From NCBI GenBank assembly GCA_910587455.1, contig CAJULK010000012.1:1-48577 (forward strand): DNA of 48,577 nucleotides. The letters run 5' to 3'. Under the pieces are notes generated by a model, which worked only from the letters and a program-made list of their open reading frames with translations, searched no databases and was not told where the DNA came from. Of this stretch, positions 7,854 through 15,127 are shown one piece after another (within the stretch, counting starts at the first letter, position 1; the number at the start of each line of letters is the position of its first letter). The DNA is from an uncultured Christensenellaceae bacterium. Lineage in GTDB: Bacteria > Bacillota > Clostridia > Christensenellales > Pumilibacteraceae. The position numbers and the translations under genes were made by a program.

Positions 7854-8525
7854 TAAGAGTTCCGCAACGAGTTCGAATAATCTGTTTTCGTTTTTTACAC
7901 CGATTAAAGTTATAAAATAAATATAATCATCTTTTTCGTACATGCCATGTGTATCAAAACTAGTTATACCCCATCTTATACTTCTATCATCAGACTTTAC
8001 ATTCACACACGCTTCCACAATGGGTTTCATTACATCAACTACTATTTTCGCATCGGCTATAAACAATTGCAATTCTTCGCTTGTTTGAGTATTAAGAAGC
8101 ACTTCGCTAATACCTAAAAAGCTATTATCCGATTTTTGCGTATATATTGTTGTTACATCAAGCTCTGAATGTGCATACCAATCGAAATAATCAAATGATA
8201 TATTATTACTTTCGCCGTATTCCTTTATTGAAGTACCCGAAGATGTAACATAATTATCTGACGACACAAATCTAAAAGTCGGCAGCGGTATTATATTCTG
8301 CGGTTTTCTATCATTGAGCACGCAAGGCAGTATTACGGCAAGGCATAACGCCGCCGCGACGGGCGCACCTATCGCAAACCACATATTTCTTTTTGCAAAC
8401 TTCTTTGCGGGCTTGCTTTTGGGGGCGAGTTCGGGCATACGAGCATAAATATCCGCAAGGATAGCGTCGCGTTCTTCTCTTCCGTGCGACTGTATCAGCT
8501 TATGGAATTTCTTTTCTATGCTCAT
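7848..8525 (-). CDS. single-pass membrane protein, possibly anti-sigma-like
   Basis: A 225-residue protein with a charged cytoplasmic N-terminus of about 48 residues, one membrane segment (about 50-70) and an extracellular domain of about 150 residues. This topology is common among anti-sigma factors and surface sensors, but no zinc motif (HxxxCxxC) or sigma partner is present, so function is unknown. It starts 10 bp after the C39-like gene and forms an operon with it. The DNA is clearly more AT-rich than its neighbours. Confidence 0.7.
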   Translation of the reverse strand: MSIEKKFHKLIQSHGREERDAILADIYARMPELAPKSKPAKKFAKRNMWFAIGAPVAAALCLAVILPCVLNDRKPQNIIPLPTFRFVSSDNYVTSSGTSIKEYGESNNISFDYFDWYAHSELDVTTIYTQKSDNSFLGISEVLLNTQTSEELQLFIADAKIVVDVMKPIVEACVNVKSDDRSIRWGITSFDTHGMYEKDDYIYFITLIGVKNENRLFELVAELLD

Positions 8526-8535
8526 GTGAACACCT

Positions 8536-9351
8536 CTATGAGATATGTATTATATCTGCGGATTCCAAATAAGACCCAACTTTATATAATGCCAACTCTT
8601 GCCCCAATAATCCGCTGGATACTTTTAGATACTTGTCTGTTCTTGTTCCACCCGTACTTAAAGTATACTTAACTTCATAATATCCGAATGCTATCATGAT
8701 GTGATTACTTGACACATATGTAGCTACCAATGTATCCTTTTTATTTCCTTCACTAAGAGTATAAATATTGCTTGGATACACAAACAACGCTGTTATTTCG
8801 CTATTATCTATTGAAGATTTGAATTTATCGTAATTAAACGTACTCTTATTACCGATTTCCTCGTAAGTTACCGAGTAGCCCTGCCCTGATATATAACTAT
8901 CCAATCCCGATTTGAAATTGCTTTCGGTAACTCCTTGTTCAGAAATTTTCATTTTAGCATATAAATTTTCTTGCAGAGGCTTAATATAAGTTTCGTTCAT
9001 GCTTCTATATGAACCTGTCGAAAAATACGAATCCCAACCCGCGATCATATTTGTATAATATTTATCATAATAGCCTACGGCGATCGACCCCGCAACAGCT
9101 CCGCAAGCATTGGCTAAATTGTAACTTGAATACCGCGGTGCATTATTTGGGGTATTAGTATCTTCGACAATAGTTTTTGACGTAAACAATATTTCCGTGC
9201 TCGTTACACTGCTTGCATAGGTACTGACAACGTCTACGCCCGTATAATAAACTTCCTCGGCGGCTTCGGCGGGCGCGGCTGTCCACGCGCCGCAGAGCGG
9301 CAAACATAGTGCGAGAAATCCTACGGTCTTTAATCTTTTGTGTTTTAGCAT
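8536..9351 (-). CDS. secreted C39-like (papain-fold) cysteine peptidase-like protein
   Basis: A 271-residue precursor with a clear signal peptide ending near AEAAE. The mature protein has the pattern of bacterial C39-like domains. A cysteine lies in NACGAVAGSIAVGYYDKYY at the start of a helix, and a histidine lies in SSNHIMIAFGYYEV about 140 residues later. A role as a secreted peptidase or peptide-processing enzyme is inferred. The start at 9351 is supported by GGAGG nine bases upstream and by the signal peptide; a longer open frame adds 17 residues before it. AT content is high compared with the flanking genes. Confidence 0.75.
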   Translation of the reverse strand: MLKHKRLKTVGFLALCLPLCGAWTAAPAEAAEEVYYTGVDVVSTYASSVTSTEILFTSKTIVEDTNTPNNAPRYSSYNLANACGAVAGSIAVGYYDKYYTNMIAGWDSYFSTGSYRSMNETYIKPLQENLYAKMKISEQGVTESNFKSGLDSYISGQGYSVTYEEIGNKSTFNYDKFKSSIDNSEITALFVYPSNIYTLSEGNKKDTLVATYVSSNHIMIAFGYYEVKYTLSTGGTRTDKYLKVSSGLLGQELALYKVGSYLESADIIHIS

Positions 9352-9435
9352 AGCGAACTGCCTCCGTGCAATTACTACGCTTGATATTAAAATCTTTTTC
9401 AATGTTTGAATAAATTGCGAATTTTTTTACGCACG

Positions 9436-9471
9436 AAAAACGGGCGCTGTCCACACGGCGCGCCCGTTTTT
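9436..9471 (-). terminator. terminator of the hydrogenase operon
   Basis: CGGGCGC (9441-9447) pairs with GCGCCCG (9460-9466). It is flanked by A and T runs on both sides, so it can work in either direction, and it lies 13 bp after the hydrogenase stop. Confidence 0.85.
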
Positions 9472-9483
9472 ATACACCGATCA

Positions 9484-10932
9484 TTATTTTTTGTCTTTCT
9501 TGTTTGCGCCGGCAAGCTCGTACAGTTTGATCGAGTTTTCGATCTTCTGCTCTTTCGCCTTTTCGCCGTACTTGTTTACGTCGGTGAGGCTCTTGGGACC
9601 GTGGTGCAGACACAGCGCGCCGTTTACGCAGCCGCCGTCGCACGCCATGCCCTCGAAGAAGTTGTACGGGGATTTGCCGAGTTTTAACAGCAGCAGTTGT
9701 TTTTTACATTCGTCGAGTCCGCTCATGGCTATCGGCTTAGCTTCGAACCCGCGCTCTTTGGCAAGCTCGGTCACGCCCTCGGTTATGCCGCCCGAGCGCG
9801 CGAAGATCCTGCCGAAGTACGACGCATTGTTAAGCACCGTATCTTCGAGCGTGGAGACGTCTATATTGCGAGCGTCCAAAAACGCTTGCAGTTCTTCGAA
9901 CGATATCACGCAGTCGATACTGTCCTTTGCTATATCCGATTTGAACTCGAACTTTTTGCTCGTGCACGGTCCGACGAATATGACCTTGGCGGTCGGCTCC
10001 ATTGCTTTTATAAGCCTGCCCGTCATGACCATAGGCGACGGCGTGGACGATATGTATTTTACGAGTTCGGGGAAGTTTATCTGTATGTATCTTACGAAGC
10101 TCGGGCAGCACGACGTGGTAAGCGCGCCGTGTTCTTTAAGCTCGTCCGCTTCCTCGTCGAGCGTTTTGTCTGCGCCGAGCGCCGTTTCTATCACTTGGAA
10201 GAAGCCGAGCTTGCCCATGCCCGTTATTACCTGCTCTATCCGCGCGTAATTGAACTGCGCGACTATGGCGGGCGCGATTATGGCGTACACTTTGTACTTG
10301 GTGTTGTTTTCCGAGTTTTTGAGTATATCGAGCGCGTCGAGAATATACGACTTGTCGGCTATCGCGCCGAACGGACACTGATACACGCACGCGCCGCAGC
10401 CGACGCATTTGTTATTGTCTATGACTGCTTTTTTAGCCGAATCGACGCTTATGGCGTTTGCCTTGCAGCTGTTCACGCACGGGCGCTTTTGAAGCACGAG
10501 CGCGTTATACGGGCACGCCTGCGTGCACTTGCCGCACTCTATACACTTTTCTTTATCGACTACGGCATGCTTGTTTTCTATGGTGATCGCGTTTTTGGGA
10601 CAGACCTCGGCGCAGCGGTGCGAAATGCAACCGCGGCATGCGGGCGTGACGAATATGCCGTCTACGGGACATTCGTCGCACGCAATGTCTATGACCTCTA
10701 CCACGTTGGGATTGGTCTTATCGCCGCCCATGGCGAGTTTGAGCCGCTCTTGAAGTATCGCGCGCTCTTTATACACGCAGCACCTGAGGCTCGCTTCCGG
10801 ACCGGGCATGATCTTGATGGGAATGTCGTGGAATATCTCGTTGTTCAGTCCGTTGTCGTACGCTTTTATGAGTTCTTTTATTACTTCGTACTTGAGCTGC
10901 TGAACGGTGGTATCGAAAAGTCTGTTGCTCAT
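9484..10932 (-). CDS. [FeFe] hydrogenase, group B type, with N-terminal ferredoxin domains
   Basis: A 482-residue enzyme for reversible proton reduction with ferredoxin electrons, cytoplasmic. Residues about 85-190 hold several [4Fe-4S] cysteine clusters (CIECGKCTQACP, CVGCGACVYQCP). H-cluster motifs are complete: L1 TSCCPSF (273-279), L2 GPCTSKK (321-327) and L3 EGMACDGGC with C431 and C435. L1 ending in F instead of W and L2 starting with G instead of M are typical of group B rather than the prototypical group A. It is last in an operon with a sensory hydrogenase and a phosphatase. An AGGAG site lies upstream of the ATG. Confidence 0.9.
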   Translation of the reverse strand: MSNRLFDTTVQQLKYEVIKELIKAYDNGLNNEIFHDIPIKIMPGPEASLRCCVYKERAILQERLKLAMGGDKTNPNVVEVIDIACDECPVDGIFVTPACRGCISHRCAEVCPKNAITIENKHAVVDKEKCIECGKCTQACPYNALVLQKRPCVNSCKANAISVDSAKKAVIDNNKCVGCGACVYQCPFGAIADKSYILDALDILKNSENNTKYKVYAIIAPAIVAQFNYARIEQVITGMGKLGFFQVIETALGADKTLDEEADELKEHGALTTSCCPSFVRYIQINFPELVKYISSTPSPMVMTGRLIKAMEPTAKVIFVGPCTSKKFEFKSDIAKDSIDCVISFEELQAFLDARNIDVSTLEDTVLNNASYFGRIFARSGGITEGVTELAKERGFEAKPIAMSGLDECKKQLLLLKLGKSPYNFFEGMACDGGCVNGALCLHHGPKSLTDVNKYGEKAKEQKIENSIKLYELAGANKKDKK

Positions 10933-10985
10933 TATGTGGTATGTTCTCCTGTTGTTTTCGGCACGGCTCGCCGAAAGCCGATCTG

Positions 10986-12146
10986 TCAGTTGTATTTTAC
11001 GTTGACGGTCTTACCCATGCGCCGCAGGTTGTCCGCGAGCTTGTCTATGAGCTTGAGCTTCATAGTCGTTTCTATGGGCAGACCCGAATGTGCCTCGTTG
11101 ACCGACTGACCGACAAAGAAGTTGAGGTCGGTCGAGTCCTCGAACAGCATTTTTGCGAGCAGCGTTGCGCCGTCGCGCTTGCCGAACGTTTTGGATTCGT
11201 AGTTGTGCGTATCGAGATAGCGCTCCGAAAGCTCGAGCACGCGGCGGATAGTTATTACGCCCTCGGTAGTCAGGTCGATCCCGTCGATGTAGCCTATGGG
11301 CGGAATGTCCCTGTCCAAGAACTCGCAGCTTGTCCGCACGTCCGTGCCGAGATGTCTTGCGACTATCTGCGAGCTTGTTCCGCCGCAGACTATCTTCTTG
11401 CCCGGAAGCGCCATGAACTGTCCGACGTATTTTTCGTCGTCCTCTTTCTTGATCGGCGGACCGACAAACACCGACGCGTGCGCGTGCTCGCGCACCTTTA
11501 TTCCGAGCACCGTGGTGTCGTCGCCGGGAAGATTCATATACAGTTCGTTGCACTCGCCCGCAAGGCTCGCCGATATTGCGCGAGCGGACATTTCCGGACG
11601 TATGGCCCGGCGCAGGTAGTCTTTTATCTGCGGACGTTCCCAACCGAAGTTGAGAAGCATGCCTATGCCCGCATGTTCCACACCGTCGCTCGTTATTACG
11701 AGCGCGTCGTCGGCGCGCAGCGCGAGCGGCGTGCGGTACACCGTTTTTCCGCAGACTTCCGACTTTTGCCGTTCGAGGTCGAGCGCTTCGCCGCCGCGAA
11801 TGAGTATCGCCGCGGGATTGTCGAATTCCAAAAGTTCGCCCTTGCCCTCGTCGTCTATGTGACAGACCGAGAACGTCGCGTACGCCACGTTTCGCACCTT
11901 GCATACGGGCAGCGACGCGATGAGCGTTTCTATACAGTCGCGTATCGGCACGCCGCTCGAAAGCATTGTGCACAGTATTTTCGACGACAACGTCGCCAAT
12001 ATGTTGGCTTTTACACCGCTCCCCATTCCGTCGCAAAGCACGGCGGTGAGGTACTTTCCGGACGTCGCGCACTCCACTCGGTCGCCGCAAAGCTCCTCGC
12101 CCTTTTTATTGAGCGACGTATAGCCGCTGTCGATGAAGTAGCTCAA
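10986..12146 (-). CDS. SpoIIE/PP2C-family serine phosphatase of the hydrogenase operon
   Basis: A 386-residue protein. The N-terminal about 220 residues form a PP2C-type Mn/Mg-dependent phosphatase of the SpoIIE subfamily: CGDRVE, CDGMGSG and ITSDGVEHAG carry the metal-binding aspartates, and GDDTTVLG is the last motif. The C-terminal about 160 residues are an associated domain I cannot name. Its TTG start overlaps the sensory hydrogenase stop (TTGA), so expression is coupled. Sensory [FeFe] hydrogenases next to such phosphatases are known in Clostridia (the hfs-type arrangement), suggesting that a hydrogen or redox signal is passed to a phosphoprotein. The target is not visible. Confidence 0.88.
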   Translation of the reverse strand: MSYFIDSGYTSLNKKGEELCGDRVECATSGKYLTAVLCDGMGSGVKANILATLSSKILCTMLSSGVPIRDCIETLIASLPVCKVRNVAYATFSVCHIDDEGKGELLEFDNPAAILIRGGEALDLERQKSEVCGKTVYRTPLALRADDALVITSDGVEHAGIGMLLNFGWERPQIKDYLRRAIRPEMSARAISASLAGECNELYMNLPGDDTTVLGIKVREHAHASVFVGPPIKKEDDEKYVGQFMALPGKKIVCGGTSSQIVARHLGTDVRTSCEFLDRDIPPIGYIDGIDLTTEGVITIRRVLELSERYLDTHNYESKTFGKRDGATLLAKMLFEDSTDLNFFVGQSVNEAHSGLPIETTMKLKLIDKLADNLRRMGKTVNVKYN

Positions 12147-13858
12147 TCGTGTTTGTCCTTTATCATCGCGTCTTTGAGTTTCAGGAGTGCTATTTTGGTT
12201 TCGGCGGTCGTTTCGCCGAGAAGCGACGCGATTTCCTGCGCGACGCGCATCTGTTTGTCTATAACGGTGGTCGTGACGTTGAGCGTATCCGCTTTTACTT
12301 TGTCGAGCTCGGCGTCGTAGTTTACCTTGTCCGTCACATCCGTAAGCACGATGAGCAGAGATTTTTCGTTTTTGAGCGGAACGATATTCACGTCCGCATA
12401 CTTGCCCGTTTTTTCGAGCTTCTGTTTGAGCGCGGTCATGCCGCGTCCGCTTTCGAGCGCTTTGAACACCGCCGTCGGGTCGAAGCAGTCGAATATGTAT
12501 TCGGGCGACGCTATGCCGATGAGCTGTTCGGCTTTGCGGTTGATCTCGGTTATTTTAAGCTCGCCGTTGCACACTATTATGCCGTTGGGACTGTTCTCTA
12601 TTATGACGTTGCCCATGGATTCGGCTTTTTCGCGCATGTACGGCACGCACATTTCCACTTCGGCATATCCGTTGACGACCGCCCACGCCTTTTCGCGGCA
12701 GGTCGAGTATCCGCACGCGCCGCAGTTGAGCTCGTGGCTCGGCAGCGTTTTGCCCGTGCTCGAGAGCACCGAGCGTATTTCGTCTTCGGTCGGAACGCGA
12801 TCGCCCGCCGCGAGCGGTTTGTGCTCGCACGCAAGCGACGGATACGCGTCAAGCCCCGCAGGCACAGAACGATTGGTGTAGTTGCGCACTATCATGTTCG
12901 CCTCGACCGCCCCGCCCTTGCGCTTGATCGCGCACGGACCGTTCACGCATGCGCCCTCGCACGCGTTTACTTCGAGGAACAGTCCGTTCAGGTTCTTTAC
13001 GCTGTCAAGCGCCGCCGTAAGTCCGTCCACGCCGTCCACGGCTATGTATTCGTACCCCGACGGGAAACTGCCGAACGATTTTATCACGCCGCGCGAGATC
13101 GGATAGAACTTGGCGCGAGTGACCGATTTGTCGCCGTCCGCTGCCGCAGCGGCTTCGGCTTTTTGCGTGCGCTTTTGCTCGGGCGCGGCACTCTGCGCGA
13201 CGGGCGCGAACTCGAGCTTGCGCTTTTTAAGCAGCGCCGCAAGTTCCTCAAACGTCAATGCGCCGGCTATTATGCCGCTTTCTTTCGCCTCGCGCTTTTT
13301 GGCTATGCACGGACCGATAAACACGATCTCGGCGTTCTTGTACCGTTCGCGCAGTATTTTCGCGTGCGCGACCATCGGCGAATCGACAGGCGCGAGATAT
13401 TTGAGCACGTCTTTGTGATACAGCCGTATCGCGCGGTTCACCGCAGGGCACGCGCTCGTTATAAGGTTTTCGAACTTGCCCGATTCGAGCAGTTTTTTAT
13501 ATTCCGCAGTGACAGCCGCCGCGCCTTCCGCCGTTTCGAACGCGTCGGCAAAACCGAGCGCAACGAGTTTTTCGCGGAACGCTTCGAACGATTGCACGTC
13601 GAACGAAGATACGAACGACGGCGCTACCGACGCAATCACCGGCTTGCTCTTGCCGAGCAGCTGTTCGACTGCGGCGGCGTCGTTGTGCACGCTCTTTGCG
13701 TTCTGCGGACATACGTCCACGCAGTGTCCGCAAAGTATGCAACGGCTCTCTATTATCTTCGCCTGCGAGTCGCGCGCGTCTATCGCTTTGACCGGACACG
13801 ACCGCAAGCATTTATAGCAGTTTTTGCAGTTGGCGTTCTGAAAATCCAAATAGAACAT
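12143..13858 (-). CDS. HydS-like sensory [FeFe] hydrogenase with PAS domain
   Basis: A 571-residue protein. Order: two [4Fe-4S] clusters (residues 11-50), an H-cluster domain with L1 TSACPAV (134-140), L2 GPCIAKK (182-188) and L3 ACEGAC (299-304), a four-cysteine Fe-S module (C379, C382, C387, C404), a PAS domain (about 415-510) and a C-terminal helix. The four cysteines that hold the H-cluster are present, but the proton-relay cysteine of TSCCP is alanine. That is the state described for group C sensory hydrogenases such as Thermotoga HydS. It should sense hydrogen or redox state and signal through PAS and the coupled phosphatase. The start at 13858 follows GGAGG. Confidence 0.88.
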   Translation of the reverse strand: MFYLDFQNANCKNCYKCLRSCPVKAIDARDSQAKIIESRCILCGHCVDVCPQNAKSVHNDAAAVEQLLGKSKPVIASVAPSFVSSFDVQSFEAFREKLVALGFADAFETAEGAAAVTAEYKKLLESGKFENLITSACPAVNRAIRLYHKDVLKYLAPVDSPMVAHAKILRERYKNAEIVFIGPCIAKKREAKESGIIAGALTFEELAALLKKRKLEFAPVAQSAAPEQKRTQKAEAAAAADGDKSVTRAKFYPISRGVIKSFGSFPSGYEYIAVDGVDGLTAALDSVKNLNGLFLEVNACEGACVNGPCAIKRKGGAVEANMIVRNYTNRSVPAGLDAYPSLACEHKPLAAGDRVPTEDEIRSVLSSTGKTLPSHELNCGACGYSTCREKAWAVVNGYAEVEMCVPYMREKAESMGNVIIENSPNGIIVCNGELKITEINRKAEQLIGIASPEYIFDCFDPTAVFKALESGRGMTALKQKLEKTGKYADVNIVPLKNEKSLLIVLTDVTDKVNYDAELDKVKADTLNVTTTVIDKQMRVAQEIASLLGETTAETKIALLKLKDAMIKDKHD

Positions 13859-13927
13859 TCTTAGGTAACCTCCATACAGTGCCCGACGCGTACGCCGTCG
13901 CAAACCGAAGCGGACGCTGTGCCGAGC

Positions 13928-14173
13928 CTACTTTACCAAAGGCATTATTTCCGTTTCGAACTTTTCCGCCGCGTTTGCGCCGTTGACGTTGAGAATGAGC
14001 TTGTCGTCGGCTTTGACGGATACGCCGTTCGAGCACCGGCCCAAGCAGAAGCAGGCGCGAAGCTCTACTTTATCCGCCAAAGCGTGCTTATCTATCTGAC
14101 TTTTGAACGTTTCTATCACGTCGTACGAGCCTTTTAAGTGGCAGGAGCTGCCGACGCAGACACTGAGTATCAT
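13928..14173 (-). CDS. thioredoxin-like [2Fe-2S] protein (NuoE C-terminal/HydC-like)
   Basis: An 81-residue protein of the thioredoxin-like [2Fe-2S] ferredoxin family. The four ligand cysteines lie in CVGSSC and CFCLGRC, the pattern of the NuoE/HndA C-terminal domain. It probably passes electrons to or from the hydrogenase subunits encoded next. The start at 14173 is set by GGAGGGTGAT just upstream. It is the first gene of the hydrogenase operon. A TTGACA hexamer lies at 14270-14275 on the minus strand, but no -10 box is well spaced from it, so the promoter of this operon is unclear and may need an activator. Confidence 0.85.
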   Translation of the reverse strand: MILSVCVGSSCHLKGSYDVIETFKSQIDKHALADKVELRACFCLGRCSNGVSVKADDKLILNVNGANAAEKFETEIMPLVK

Positions 14174-14375
14174 ATCACCCTCCATCATGTGTGTTTTATG
14201 TTGTTCGTTTATTGCCGTGCGCGCACGCACGAACGTCGTTAATTATTAGATTGTCCGCTTCGTTCAGTATGTCAAGCCGAAAAGCTTGATTCTTATGTAA
14301 TACGATTTCGCGGCGCGAACTCGGCGGACGGGCAAGACTTTGCCGCAATCCGTTCCGCGCTCGCGCCGCGATGCG

Positions 14376-15125
14376 TTATTCGTACTGACAGACGCTCGCC
14401 CAATGGCTGAGCATTTCGCATTCTTCGGGTTTGCCTTTGACCATTTGCGAAGCTGCGACTATAGGCAGCCACTGTTCGACGTACTGACGCGCGGTGTCCG
14501 ACTTTTTGCAGAACAGCGTCATGTAGTCCTCGGCGAGCTTGTCGTTGCCGGCGAGCTTGAACAAGAGATATGTTCTCGCCGTATCCGCCGACGCGTTGCC
14601 TATCGTGGCGTGCGACCAGTCGATTATGCATGCGCGATCGTCGGGCGTGATTATTACGTTGGACGGATTGAAGTCGCCGTGGCACAGTTTGTTGTGCTTG
14701 GGCATGGACTCCAAACGCACATGCAGCTCGTAGCGAGTCGTCGCGTCAAGCCCCGACATGTCGATCTTGCGCGAGAACTTGTCGCGCTGTTTGTTGAGGT
14801 TGGGCGCGGTGAGCGAGTGCATCGAAAGCTGAATGTCGATAAAACGTTTAAGATAATCCGACTGCTTTTTGGGGTTTTCGTCCATGAGCGTTTTGAGCGA
14901 TTTGCCCTCTACGTAGTCCATGGCGATGGCAAGCCTGCCGTCGTCCAGCTTTTTGAGCTCGTGAACTTTGGGAATAAACAGCCCCGTTTCTTCGACGCGC
15001 GTCTGATTGAGCGCTTCGTTGAATATATCGGCTTTGTTGTAATCCGCCGCGAACACTTTGTAGCAAAGCTCGCCGTCGCGGTAAACGGTCTTGTTCGAAC
15101 GTTTTGCGATCTCGTTGTAAGCCAT
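14376..15125 (-). CDS. APH/choline kinase-fold phosphotransferase
   Basis: A 249-residue protein with the aminoglycoside phosphotransferase fold. HGDFNPSNVI is the catalytic loop with the base aspartate, and IDWSHATIG is the metal-binding Asp motif. The N-terminal lobe has a lysine in LCYKVFAADYNKA. Substrates of this family range from antibiotics to choline and sugars; nothing here points to one. The ATG lies two bases after the adhE stop with GGAGAG inside the end of adhE, so it is cotranscribed with a central fermentation enzyme. That suggests a housekeeping role rather than resistance. Confidence 0.8.
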   Translation of the reverse strand: MAYNEIAKRSNKTVYRDGELCYKVFAADYNKADIFNEALNQTRVEETGLFIPKVHELKKLDDGRLAIAMDYVEGKSLKTLMDENPKKQSDYLKRFIDIQLSMHSLTAPNLNKQRDKFSRKIDMSGLDATTRYELHVRLESMPKHNKLCHGDFNPSNVIITPDDRACIIDWSHATIGNASADTARTYLLFKLAGNDKLAEDYMTLFCKKSDTARQYVEQWLPIVAASQMVKGKPEECEMLSHWASVCQYE

Positions 15126-15127
15126 GA

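Noticed and set aside
9697..11109. Long plus-strand frames opposite the hydrogenase operon (also 12149-13864 and 10941-12320)
   Set aside because: Arg/Tyr/Val-rich translations without motifs, antisense to genes with clear families; they arise from biased codon use.
14243..14275. Promoter for the hydrogenase operon from TTGACA at 14270-14275
   Set aside because: The -10 candidates are poor at 17-18 bp or too far (21 bp); not strong enough to list.
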